This document shows positions 32,625 to 40,884 of a DNA stretch of 64,000 bases, one piece after another. The DNA comes from a virus. The DNA is taken from IMG/VR virus record IMGVR_UViG_3300027770_003399, positions 58,121-122,120 of that record; one strand, written 5' to 3'. The notes under the pieces are model-generated. The model searched no databases. It was not told the origin of the DNA and was given only the letters and a program-made list of their open reading frames with translations. Both the position numbers and the translations under genes were made by a program. Numbering within the stretch: the first letter of the stretch is position 1; each line of letters starts with the position of its first letter.

Positions 32625-33282
32625 TTTTCCCTATCAAAAAATTTAATGATTCTCTGTGTCTATAATTTGCTTCGTCGGCACCATTGAACGGCCAATTTCT
32701 GCTGGCTGTTGGATCAGACACAACATAGTTATGCTCAAAGATTTGAGAGTCTATATATTTATGCTTATTTAATATTTTTGAAACATTCATATATTCATTG
32801 TCGCAGTAAATAGACTTATAGCTAGGATGATATATGTAGTTGAATCTACTATAGTATAGTTTAGTCATAACGCACCCTATGTCTAGTCTTTCTTCCCAAG
32901 ATGGGTTCATATAGTGCAAGCACCCGTCCATATCAGGATGGTATAGCTTCATATCTGAAACTATTCTTTCATCATAACTATCTCGAATAGGATATAGGTC
33001 GTCAGCAGCTAATATTAGAATATCAAAGATTAAATCAGCAGAGATGTCTGAGTTAATCGCTTCTATTTTATTATTATGATCCCCATAAAAATACTGGAGG
33101 TAATTCTTGTGTTGCTCAAGATATTCTTTAGCTTCGGCAGAATTCATCTCCTCGTCATCTTTGTCAAATGAACAAATAAAAGAAATATTATGATTATTAG
33201 ATTTTTTCTCTATGTATCTATTTAGAGAAAACTTGAATTTGTCGAGTCGTCCTCTGGATGGAAACTTAATAAGTATATTCAT
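32611..33282 (-). CDS. GT2-like glycosyltransferase
   Basis: 223 residues. ILIKFPSRGRLDKFKFSLNRY is the start of a GT-A fold seen in phage glycosyltransferases (short core: KFPSRGR), followed by FICSFDKDDEEM and ILILAADDLYP with the metal-binding acidic pair. The donor and acceptor are unknown. It overlaps the downstream GT25-like gene by 14 bases. Confidence 0.65.
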   Translation of the reverse strand: MNILIKFPSRGRLDKFKFSLNRYIEKKSNNHNISFICSFDKDDEEMNSAEAKEYLEQHKNYLQYFYGDHNNKIEAINSDISADLIFDILILAADDLYPIRDSYDERIVSDMKLYHPDMDGCLHYMNPSWEERLDIGCVMTKLYYSRFNYIYHPSYKSIYCDNEYMNVSKILNKHKYIDSQIFEHNYVVSDPTASRNWPFNGADEANYRHRESLNFLIGKNDIN

Positions 33283-33288
33283 ATAAAA

Positions 33289-33942
33289 TTACAGTAATGA
33301 GTAGTGATCAAATCTTTTATTGTTTTCATCGAATATCTCTCCAACAAAATGCCTGTCTTCCATGTCTGTTGGGAATTTTTTAGAAAAAGATTCTGTACTT
33401 CCATATGAGTCATGAATAAAACAAGTGTCTAGAATCTTTCCATATACGCGTTCTCTTAAAAAAGTCTGATCAACTTGCCAGTAATCCCCAGATGGAAAAT
33501 CCTGAAGAGTAATTCCTATTCTATCTAGTATTTGATTTCTTGCTCCCCACATACCCCCAAGTATAGCAGTATTATGGAATGGGTGGTCTCTCATTATATG
33601 AAAATCTTTGTCAGAAGCAAGCCATTCGTCGACAGCAAGTTTTTCTCTTTGGTTTAATCTTGAATCACAATCTCTAAATATAACAACATCATTTTGTGCT
33701 TCAAGACCAGCGTAGAATCTCCAAAACATACCGCTCCAATCTCCATCATTATCCATAAGGATTACTTCACAATTGGGTATAGATTTAAGATTATTGATTA
33801 TTTCACCCGTAACACTTTTACCACAATAAAACCTTGATACCCAACCTGAATAAATCTCATTTGTTAATTCTGCATTCCTTATTGCACCAATTGTATAAAT
33901 TGGCTTATTTCCCCACAAACTAAATGATATTATTTTACTCAT
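33289..33942 (-). CDS. glycosyltransferase-like protein, GT-A type
   Basis: 217 residues. NDVVIFRDCDSRLNQRE contains a DxDS acidic motif, and PFHNTAILGGMWGARN is typical of a group of uncharacterised sugar transferases. It sits in the middle of the minus-strand glycan cluster, six bases from its neighbour. Confidence 0.65.
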   Translation of the reverse strand: MSKIISFSLWGNKPIYTIGAIRNAELTNEIYSGWVSRFYCGKSVTGEIINNLKSIPNCEVILMDNDGDWSGMFWRFYAGLEAQNDVVIFRDCDSRLNQREKLAVDEWLASDKDFHIMRDHPFHNTAILGGMWGARNQILDRIGITLQDFPSGDYWQVDQTFLRERVYGKILDTCFIHDSYGSTESFSKKFPTDMEDRHFVGEIFDENNKRFDHYSLL

Positions 33943-33945
33943 AAA

Positions 33946-34581
33946 TTAATAATTTTTTAAAAAAAGTTTCCAACCATAAATATTTAGATCAATCATCGTG
34001 AAATTATTTTTAATAATTTTATCAATACATTGTTCTGTTCTATTATGATAAAACTGATTATCAAACTGAGATAAAAAATTGTGAAAACTAACACATATTT
34101 GGTCTACAGAATCAAAGTCATTAAAAGAATCAAATAAATCCCATTCAGAGCCTTCTATATTCACCTTTAAAATTGATATTGACTTAATGCCAAATCTAAA
34201 TTTAAAATCAGACCATGTTATTACATAATATTCCCCATTTTCATCAGGTATTATTGACCCCGTAATGCCATCTGAGCTTAAATTAGCTTTGCCTGTAAAT
34301 GTTGATACGAACCCTTTAAATAATTCAGAATGTTCATTTGGACTTTCTTGAGGATCAACCCCAATTACTTTCTTCTTACCAAAAAAATAACCAGCCCAAT
34401 TGTCGCTTTCAATGTCTTCAAAGCTTTTATTCCACCCTAAACAACCCAAGTCAACAATACACCCGTCGTGCATATTAAATCTTGGGTGAACACGACTCCA
34501 AATATTTACATCTTCATTGGGACCTCTTGCATACCAACTAGGTCTTATCTGAACTAATTCATTCTCGACGTTATTTTCCAT
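33946..34581 (-). CDS. FkbM-type methyltransferase-like protein
   Basis: 211 residues. IVDLGCLGWNKSFED is motif I (degenerate), VIGVDPQES the acidic post-I strand, and SILKVNIEGSEWDLF the FkbM signature (LKxDxEGxE, with N replacing the usual D). FkbM proteins O-methylate sugars. The substitution may reduce activity or reflect a different catalysis. Three similar proteins appear in this window. Confidence 0.7.
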   Translation of the reverse strand: MENNVENELVQIRPSWYARGPNEDVNIWSRVHPRFNMHDGCIVDLGCLGWNKSFEDIESDNWAGYFFGKKKVIGVDPQESPNEHSELFKGFVSTFTGKANLSSDGITGSIIPDENGEYYVITWSDFKFRFGIKSISILKVNIEGSEWDLFDSFNDFDSVDQICVSFHNFLSQFDNQFYHNRTEQCIDKIIKNNFTMIDLNIYGWKLFLKNY

Positions 34582-34617
34582 TGTTTCCCCATAAACTAAA
34601 AGATATGATTTTTCTCA

Positions 34618-34899
34618 CTAAAGATTTCCAGCATCTTTTATGATTCCAACAACAAGATTCCTAATAGAGTTTCTTTCGTGATCAGTGTAGCCCATTTTTT
34701 CACATGCTGGCATGTCATAGTCAGCATAATACTTTCTACATATATTATCTATATCAGAAAGACTTACTGTTTTAGGAATATAACAATATTTTTCTTGCAA
34801 ATCCTTCATGGTTCTGATAACTTCATTATCTTCATTATGTTTTAACTGCAGTCTATTGATCAACCAAGCAATAAATTCTTTTCGCTGTATATTAGTCAT
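34618..34899 (-). CDS. hypothetical protein, 93 residues
   Basis: A helical, charged protein with AWLINRLQLKHNEDNEVI and a late Cys pair. It overlaps the macro-domain gene start/stop by eight bases, so it is likely in the same operon. No family is recognised. Confidence 0.55.
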   Translation of the reverse strand: MTNIQRKEFIAWLINRLQLKHNEDNEVIRTMKDLQEKYCYIPKTVSLSDIDNICRKYYADYDMPACEKMGYTDHERNSIRNLVVGIIKDAGNL

Positions 34900-35461
34900 G
34901 CTTTGCCTTCAAGACGGGATAATTATAAACATACACAATGTGTTTTGCCCAAATGTCTTCAATCAGATCTGAAATAAAATTCCAATTTCCACCAGCTAGT
35001 CCACTGCCAAATTTTGGAGCATGTATTTCTACTTTTTCTTCCTTATCAGCAAATTCTGAATTATTCTGTATAGATTGAGATAGTCCGAGCATGCACTTAG
35101 CCAAAGCTAAATAATTAAGGGGTCTGGGATTATTATTATTTCTTGTTCCATTTTGAGCTATCATATTCACAATATACATTTTATGCTTATATTTTTTGTC
35201 TTCATAGACCTTAATAATTTGACTGTAGCCAAAATTTGCTTTTAGAAAATTCTTTCCAAGTAAGTGATAGTCTTCTTTTACAGAAGGATATTTATTAGCT
35301 ACCTGCTCAGCAAATCCAGATCCGAATAAGTCTATGTTGTTACAAACGTGCGGGATAAAAACTGTTGCTCCAGAATTTCCAGATTTTACTCTATCTTGTG
35401 CCATCTGAAACAAGTCATTGTTAGATACTATGTATGGGTATTTTCTATTTATTAATCTCAT
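34892..35461 (-). CDS. macro-domain-like protein
   Basis: 189 residues. VFIPHVCNNIDLFGSGFAEQ corresponds to the macro-domain first loop (HxxNxxxxxGxGxA), IVNMIAQNG to the second strand, and HAPKFGSGLAGGNW to the diphosphate-binding loop. Macro domains bind or hydrolyse ADP-ribose. In phages they can counter NAD-based or ADP-ribosylating defences, which here is inference. A GGGAG site precedes the ATG. Confidence 0.75.
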   Translation of the reverse strand: MRLINRKYPYIVSNNDLFQMAQDRVKSGNSGATVFIPHVCNNIDLFGSGFAEQVANKYPSVKEDYHLLGKNFLKANFGYSQIIKVYEDKKYKHKMYIVNMIAQNGTRNNNNPRPLNYLALAKCMLGLSQSIQNNSEFADKEEKVEIHAPKFGSGLAGGNWNFISDLIEDIWAKHIVYVYNYPVLKAKHD

Positions 35462-35723
35462 ATTTATTCTCCCTACTATTTATTTCTTTCCATTTTCCTA
35501 TAGGACATTTTTGATCTGCCCATGCTAATTTATTTAAAAATATTTTTCTCTTGCCTATAGAACATCCACAAATATAGCACTCTTGTTTTTTTTTGTTAAA
35601 TTCTACACAATTTTCACATATAGAATATCTCTCTAATATTTGCTCTTTTGTGGACTTAGGAGATCCAGCATAAATATGAAAAAGCAGGGATTTTATAAAT
35701 ACTACTATTTTAAGAAATATCAT
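35445..35723 (-). CDS. small Cys-rich zinc-ribbon-like phage protein
   Basis: 92 residues. An N-terminal hydrophobic stretch is followed by CENCVEF, CYICGCSIGKRK and CPIGKW, a cysteine pattern of small zinc-binding proteins common in large phages. The function is unknown. Confidence 0.65.
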   Translation of the reverse strand: MIFLKIVVFIKSLLFHIYAGSPKSTKEQILERYSICENCVEFNKKKQECYICGCSIGKRKIFLNKLAWADQKCPIGKWKEINSRENKYEINK

Positions 35724-35949
35724 CCTTTATACTCTCTTTAATAGCTACTATATGATTGTCTTCATTAGTATAGAATATGGGTATCTTATTATTGATTATG
35801 TCAGACCCCTTAAACCATCTCATATTACCAGCCTTTAGGTCTACACACAATCTTCTTCCATCATTCTTTTGATCACAGGTGACAATGTACATATTTCCCA
35901 GTAACTCAAAACAATCTCCGTGAGAAAGCTCTTCGATATAATTATTCAT
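35710..35949 (-). CDS. hypothetical phage protein, 79 residues
   Basis: Contains HGDCFELLGNMYIVTCDQK and GNMRWFKGSDII, matching a small conserved phage protein of beta-rich character with no known function. It overlaps the next minus-strand gene by 14 bases. Confidence 0.6.
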   Translation of the reverse strand: MNNYIEELSHGDCFELLGNMYIVTCDQKNDGRRLCVDLKAGNMRWFKGSDIINNKIPIFYTNEDNHIVAIKESIKDDIS

Positions 35950-35989
35950 GATTTATTAGATATCAGATATTAGGATTTATTTGTGACAA

Positions 35990-36172
35990 TTATTTTTTAA
36001 AAAAACTTTCCCAGTCTTCCCATTCGTCGTCTTCTTCTAGGCTTCTCTTCTTTTTCTTGAAATCCTTATTGATCTGCTTCTCCCCATATTCATCCTCATC
36101 AGAATGAGGCTTTCGCTTTTTGTCTTTTTTTCTAGGGATACTTTGTGGTTCGTCTTCGTTGTTCTGATACAT
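35990..36172 (-). CDS. small highly charged protein, 60 residues
   Basis: From the ATG at 36172 with an AGGAG site. Almost all residues are Lys, Glu or Asp (KKDKKRKPHSDEDEY, DDEWEDWESFF), suggesting disorder and an interaction role. A longer frame upstream would run through its own promoter and is rejected. It is the first gene of the minus-strand operon. Confidence 0.6.
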   Translation of the reverse strand: MYQNNEDEPQSIPRKKDKKRKPHSDEDEYGEKQINKDFKKKKRSLEEDDEWEDWESFFKK

Positions 36173-36197
36173 TTTTCTATTTGGCTCCTGTAGGTTT

Positions 36198-36225
36198 ATT
36201 GTACTAGCTTTTTTGGTTTTGTCAA
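36198..36225 (-). promoter_or_regulatory. sigma70-like promoter, minus strand
   Basis: On the minus strand TTGACA (36220-36225), a 16 bp spacer and TACAAT (36198-36203), directly upstream of the gene starting at 36172. It is divergent from the promoter at 36250. Confidence 0.75.
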
Positions 36226-36249
36226 GTCCGAGAATAAAAAATTTTCCCC

Positions 36250-36277
36250 TTGACAAATCGTAAAAAGGCGTTAGTAT
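36250..36277 (+). promoter_or_regulatory. sigma70-like promoter for glycan operon
   Basis: TTGACA at 36250-36255 with AATCGTAA following, a 16 bp spacer and TAGTAT at 36272-36277. The -10 is weak. It is the only plain promoter I see before the long plus-strand glycan operon. Confidence 0.55.
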
Positions 36278-36333
36278 TGATGCAGGTCGGGAACATAATA
36301 CGTATAGGTTTATATATACCCCTAGATAATTAC

Positions 36334-37977
36334 ATGAACTCCACAATCGTAACAGGAATCTGGAATTTAGATAGATCTTCTTTATCTGATGGTTGGTGCC
36401 GTCCATTTGACCACTATCTTGATAATTTTACGAAATTACTGGAGTGTAAGAACCTTAATCTGGCGATTTTTATAGATCCAGAACTTGAAGATATGGTGTG
36501 GAAGATAAGGGATAGGTCTAATACTGTTGTTTATCCTCATACTAGCGGATCTTTTAGTGGTGACTTTTTTCCATTTTATGATGAGGTTCAAAAAATACGT
36601 TGTGATCCTAAGTGGTTGAATCAAGTGGGATGGCTTAAAGATAGTACCCAAGCTAAGATCCCAGGATATAATCCTATGGTTATGAGTAAGATGTTTTTAT
36701 TACATAACGTAAAGATATTCAATCCTTTCAACAGTGATTATTTTTATTGGCTAGATGGTGGAATAACTAATACTGTCCACCCAGGATATTTTACCCATGA
36801 CTCTGTGATAGAAAAAATAGAGGACTGTCTATCAAAATTTTTATTCATATGTTTTCCGTATGAAACATCCACAGAAATACATGGTTTTGATATAAATGAA
36901 ATGAAAAAATATGCAAATTCTCCATCTGTAAACAAGGTTGCTCGCGGAGGATTCTTTGGAGGACCAAAAGATCAGATAAGTCAAATCAATGGTATTTATT
37001 ATTCCCTGCTAAAGGATAGTCTTAATTCTGGTCTTATGGGAACTGAAGAAAGTATTTTTACCCTAATGACTTATCTTCACCCAGATCTCTTCTCCTGCGA
37101 AAAGATAGAAGACAATGGACTTATAAATTTATTTTTTGAGAATGTTAAGGATTATAAAACAGATATTCAAATAGAAGCAAAGAATAGGAAGCATGAGAAT
37201 AATAAGATTAGCCTATATATCAACACATATAATGCCCCCGGTCAATTAAAAATGCTCCTAGATTCTTTTGAGAAATATGAACCAAGTTTTCTGGAAAAAA
37301 CAGAAAAAATACTGATCAATAACAGTACGAAAGAAGAATATTTTGATGAGTATGACATTATCGTCAAAAAATATGACTTTGTGCAGATAAGGGAGGGAAA
37401 TTTGGGGATATGCAGAGCTAGACAATTAGCAGCAGAACATTTTGCAGAATCTAAAAATAAATATATGTTCTTTTTTGAAGATGACATGCTCATAGATTTA
37501 TCTGATACCAGGTGTTCATTTGGTTTTAATAAGAATGTAAAGAGCTTGTTTAGTAATCTTGTCAATATTATGAATAAAGAGAACTATGATTTTCTTAAAT
37601 TCAGTTTTAGTGAATTTTATGGAAACAATGGTGAACAATGGAGTTGGCATAATGTTCCCCAGCATTCTAGAGATAAGTTTTTTGAGGGTAAAGACAATAG
37701 GCCAAATACAGTGTTTAAAAATATTAAAAGTCTTAATGAGACAGTTTATGCTGATGGAGAGATTTACTATTCCAACTGGCCTCATATTATAAATCAAGAG
37801 GGTAATCAAAAATGTTTTCTAGATACAAAATGGGCTAATCCCTTTGAACAAACATGGATGAGTCATATGTATTCATTAACAAAAGAAAATATTTTGAATC
37901 CAGCAATCTTACTAGCTAGTCCAATAACCCACAATAGGATATATCATTACGATGCTTGCGAAAGAAAAGAAAACTGA
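36334..37977 (+). CDS. two-domain glycosyltransferase
   Basis: 547 residues from the ATG at 36334; an upstream TTG would lie in the promoter. The N-terminal half begins STIVTGIWNLDR and has FNSDYFYWLDGG, as in the HtrL/YibB-type family of glycosyltransferase-like proteins. The C-terminal half restarts a GT-A fold (ISLYINTYNAPGQLKMLLD) with MFFFEDDMLID as the acidic metal site. This is probably two transferases on one chain. Its 3' end overlaps the next gene by 26 bases. Confidence 0.75.
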   Translation: MNSTIVTGIWNLDRSSLSDGWCRPFDHYLDNFTKLLECKNLNLAIFIDPELEDMVWKIRDRSNTVVYPHTSGSFSGDFFPFYDEVQKIRCDPKWLNQVGWLKDSTQAKIPGYNPMVMSKMFLLHNVKIFNPFNSDYFYWLDGGITNTVHPGYFTHDSVIEKIEDCLSKFLFICFPYETSTEIHGFDINEMKKYANSPSVNKVARGGFFGGPKDQISQINGIYYSLLKDSLNSGLMGTEESIFTLMTYLHPDLFSCEKIEDNGLINLFFENVKDYKTDIQIEAKNRKHENNKISLYINTYNAPGQLKMLLDSFEKYEPSFLEKTEKILINNSTKEEYFDEYDIIVKKYDFVQIREGNLGICRARQLAAEHFAESKNKYMFFFEDDMLIDLSDTRCSFGFNKNVKSLFSNLVNIMNKENYDFLKFSFSEFYGNNGEQWSWHNVPQHSRDKFFEGKDNRPNTVFKNIKSLNETVYADGEIYYSNWPHIINQEGNQKCFLDTKWANPFEQTWMSHMYSLTKENILNPAILLASPITHNRIYHYDACERKEN

Positions 37978-39229
37978 AAATACAATCTTTATACAAATAG
38001 CTTCGTATAGAGACCCTCAATTGCTTCTAACTCTTAAAGACTGTATCAAAAATGCTAAATATCCAGAAAATTTACGATTTGGAATAGCATGGCAGCATGA
38101 CTCAAAAGATAAATGGGATAATCTTGGAGAGTACGCTAAGGATAAGAGATTTAAAATACTAGACATAGATAACAAGAAAAGCAAAGGTGTTTGTTGGGCA
38201 AGAAATCAAGTTCAACAACTTTACAATAACGAAAAATATACGATGCAGTTGGATTCCCACCATAGATTTAAGAAGAATTGGGATGATACTCTAATAAAAA
38301 TGTTGATAGGATTGCAAGATGAAGGTCATGAAAAACCACTGTTGACCAGTTATTTACCCAGCTTTGATCCCGACAACGATCCTGCTTCGAGAATAAATGT
38401 TCCATGGAAAATGAATTTTGATAGATTCATACCAGAAGGAGCAGTTTTCTTTATTCCTGCATCATTTGATGAATGGGATAATAAAAAGTCTCCTCTTCCA
38501 GCTAGATTCTACAGCGCTCATTTTGCTTTTACTTTAGGAATATTCTGTAAAGAGGTTCAGCATGACCCAAACTACTATTTTCATGGTGAAGAAATTAGCG
38601 TTGCAGTAAGAGCATTTACTCATGGGTATGATCTCTTTCATCCTCATAAAGTAATATGCTGGCATGAATATACCAGAAAAGGAAGAGCAAAACATTGGGA
38701 CGACGATACAGAGTGGGGCGACAGAAACAATGAATCTCATGCTAGAAATAGAAAATTATTTCAGGTAGATGGACAGAGCAAAGATATAGACTTTGGGATT
38801 TATGATTTTGGAACAACTAGAACATTAAGAGATTATGAGAAATATTCTGGTCTTTCTTTCCGTAATAGATCAATACAAAAAAGAGTTATAGATAATAAGC
38901 CTCCTCCTGATCCAGAAACGAGCTATCTTAAAGACAAAGAATTCGATGCCTCTTTGCTCTCTATTTTTAAACACTGCATAGACATACAATATGGTCAGGT
39001 TCCAGAAGATGACTATGAATTTTGGGCTGTGGCTTTTAAGAATAAAGAAGGGGTAGAAATTTATAGAAAAGATGTTGATAAAAATGAAATACCCGGAATG
39101 AAAAATGATCCAGACGGTTATTGTAAAGTCTGGCGAGAATTTCAAACAGAGTCAAAGCCTGCAAGCTGGTTAGTCTGGCCCTATAGTAGATCAAAGGGTT
39201 GGGCAGATCAAATTATAGGTTACCTGTGA
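37952..39229 (+). CDS. GlcNAc-type glycosyltransferase (PF11397-like)
   Basis: 425 residues. TIFIQIASYRDPQLLLTLKDC, WARNQVQQLY, TMQLDSHHRF (DxH-type metal site) and FFIPASFDEW, HGEEISVAVRAFTHG are the order of the Glycosyltransferase (GlcNAc) family known from protein and Skp1 glycosylation and from bacterial clusters. The C-terminal ~110 residues are an extra domain. The substrate is unknown. Confidence 0.75.
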   Translation: MLAKEKKTENTIFIQIASYRDPQLLLTLKDCIKNAKYPENLRFGIAWQHDSKDKWDNLGEYAKDKRFKILDIDNKKSKGVCWARNQVQQLYNNEKYTMQLDSHHRFKKNWDDTLIKMLIGLQDEGHEKPLLTSYLPSFDPDNDPASRINVPWKMNFDRFIPEGAVFFIPASFDEWDNKKSPLPARFYSAHFAFTLGIFCKEVQHDPNYYFHGEEISVAVRAFTHGYDLFHPHKVICWHEYTRKGRAKHWDDDTEWGDRNNESHARNRKLFQVDGQSKDIDFGIYDFGTTRTLRDYEKYSGLSFRNRSIQKRVIDNKPPPDPETSYLKDKEFDASLLSIFKHCIDIQYGQVPEDDYEFWAVAFKNKEGVEIYRKDVDKNEIPGMKNDPDGYCKVWREFQTESKPASWLVWPYSRSKGWADQIIGYL

Positions 39230-39262
39230 TTATTTTTATAAAACACAATATTGGAGTAAAAT

Positions 39263-39928
39263 ATTAACATATTCACAGATAAGATATATGTCTGTCATTA
39301 TAAGAAGTTGACAGATAGGAAGATAATTATATTAGACCAATTACAAAAATTGGGATTAGACAATTATATATTTGTTGAGCAATTTGACAAAGACTCATGG
39401 AATACAGAAGAAATAACCAAAGAGTTTCCTAAAATCCTCCATCCTGACAATAAAATAAATAATGCAGAAAGGTCTTTAGCTTTGAAACATGCTTGGATCG
39501 TAACGGATATGCACAAGCAAGGCTATTCATCTGTGTTGGTTTTGGAGGATGATGCGGTGTTGGTCGATGACTTTGTCGAGAAATACAACTCCTACATGAA
39601 GCAGATGCCTGTAGATTGGGATATTGGATGGGTTGGAAGTTGTTTCGGTCTAAAAGAACCAGAGATTTTAAATATTAATGTATACAAAACAAATAGAGGA
39701 TCTCGATGTGCTCATGCTTATTGTATAAGTAAATCATTTTCTATAAAGATGATAGATGAAATAAAAAATATCGACAGGCAAGCAGATTTTTATTATAACT
39801 ATATTATCGATAAGTTTAATCTTAATAATTATTGGTTTCAGCCTCCACTAGCACTACAAAGTTTAGAATTTTTTTCATCGCTACGAGGAAACCAAAATCT
39901 AAAATGGGATCCACTTTTAATGGCATAA
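39263..39928 (+). CDS. GT25-type glycosyltransferase, probable ATT start
   Basis: From ATT at 39263 the frame encodes 221 residues starting NIFTDKIYVCHYKKLTDR, the typical GT25 N-terminal strand; a GGAG site lies 8 bases upstream. The first ATG-like start downstream (TTG at 39308) would delete that strand. VLVLEDDAVLVDDF holds the acidic metal pair, and RGSRCAHAYCISKS follows. ATT starts are rare but real; a mutated ATG is the alternative. Confidence 0.65.
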   Translation: MNIFTDKIYVCHYKKLTDRKIIILDQLQKLGLDNYIFVEQFDKDSWNTEEITKEFPKILHPDNKINNAERSLALKHAWIVTDMHKQGYSSVLVLEDDAVLVDDFVEKYNSYMKQMPVDWDIGWVGSCFGLKEPEILNINVYKTNRGSRCAHAYCISKSFSIKMIDEIKNIDRQADFYYNYIIDKFNLNNYWFQPPLALQSLEFFSSLRGNQNLKWDPLLMA

Positions 39929-39934
39929 TATTAT

Positions 39935-40036
39935 ATGAGTATCAACTATAATAGAGAATTTAATTTACTGTATCCTCATCGTCAGTTCGTAACTAAGATA
40001 TATGGCAATACTATTTTCATGAAAGACACAATATGA
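39935..40036 (+). CDS. very small hypothetical protein, 33 residues
   Basis: MSINYNREFN then LLYPHRQFVTKIYGNTIF. Its stop overlaps the start of the next gene (ATGA), as do many true junctions here. Support is limited to that coupling. Confidence 0.4.
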   Translation: MSINYNREFNLLYPHRQFVTKIYGNTIFMKDTI

Positions 40037-40884
40037 ATATATCATTTTCTGATTTTTGGGAAGGGGTTGATCCAAATAATAATTTTTTCTCTGATCTTCT
40101 AAAAAGCATGTATCCTGATTGTCAAGTAATTCCATTCTCAAATGATCATACCGATGTTCTTATTTATTCTTGCTTTGGCTCGGAGCACCATTCTACTGAT
40201 AAAAGTAAGGTGAAGAAGATTTTTTATACTGGCGAGAACAAGCGTCCAAATTATGATGAATGTGATTATAGTCTGACGTTTGACTTTGATGATTATGAAG
40301 GAAGAAATATTCGTCTCCCTCTGTGGATGCTTCAGATAGATTGGTTTAAAAAAGAGAACTACGGAAATCCAAGATTTGTCATCCCCCCTGCTGAGTTGAG
40401 ACATAGTCGATTCTCGAAGCGTCCCAAGACAAAGTTCTGCTGCATAGTTTTTAATAATCCTATTCCAAATAGAGCCGAAGTACTGCAAAAATTATCAAAA
40501 TATAAGAATATCGATTGCTATGGTACTGCATTTGCAAACCATTTTTGGGGAGAGGATGTTAAATATGATATCATATCTAACTATAAGTTTAATATCTGCT
40601 TCGAGAATGGAATACATTCTGGTTACTATACAGAGAAAATTATTCATGCAAAGGTGGCAGGATGCCTTCCTCTATATTGGGCAGATGAAAACTGTAAACA
40701 GGATTTCAATACGGATTCGTTTTTAAACCTTTATGACTTCCCAAATATGGACGAATATGTCGAAAAGATTATTCAATTGGATACAAATGAAGAACAATAT
40801 GATAGAATCGCTTCTCAATATCTGTTTGAAGGGAAAGAACCATCATTAGATTCAATCAAAAAACAATTACGTGAGATACTATGA
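40033..40884 (+). CDS. GT10-like (alpha-1,3-fucosyltransferase-type) protein
   Basis: 283 residues. The C-terminal donor-binding block YKFNICFENGIHSGYYTEKI (core: FNICFENG ... YYTEKI) followed by AKVAGCLPLYWAD is the GT10 signature. Earlier KTKFCCIVFNN precedes a short helix. GT10 enzymes transfer fucose from GDP-fucose; the true donor cannot be decided. It is coupled to both neighbours by ATGA overlaps. Confidence 0.8.
   Translation: MNISFSDFWEGVDPNNNFFSDLLKSMYPDCQVIPFSNDHTDVLIYSCFGSEHHSTDKSKVKKIFYTGENKRPNYDECDYSLTFDFDDYEGRNIRLPLWMLQIDWFKKENYGNPRFVIPPAELRHSRFSKRPKTKFCCIVFNNPIPNRAEVLQKLSKYKNIDCYGTAFANHFWGEDVKYDIISNYKFNICFENGIHSGYYTEKIIHAKVAGCLPLYWADENCKQDFNTDSFLNLYDFPNMDEYVEKIIQLDTNEEQYDRIASQYLFEGKEPSLDSIKKQLREIL

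Noticed and set aside
36250-36333. TTG start for the 36334 gene
   Set aside because: It lies in the -35 box of the promoter. The ATG at 36334 starts the family N-terminus.
36172-36406. N-terminal extension of the charged 60-residue protein
   Set aside because: It would read through its own promoter and into the divergent gene; the ATG at 36172 has a good ribosome site.
37952-37977. Programmed frameshift joining the two glycosyltransferases
   Set aside because: No slippery sequence is seen at the 26-base overlap; similar overlaps are common in this operon.
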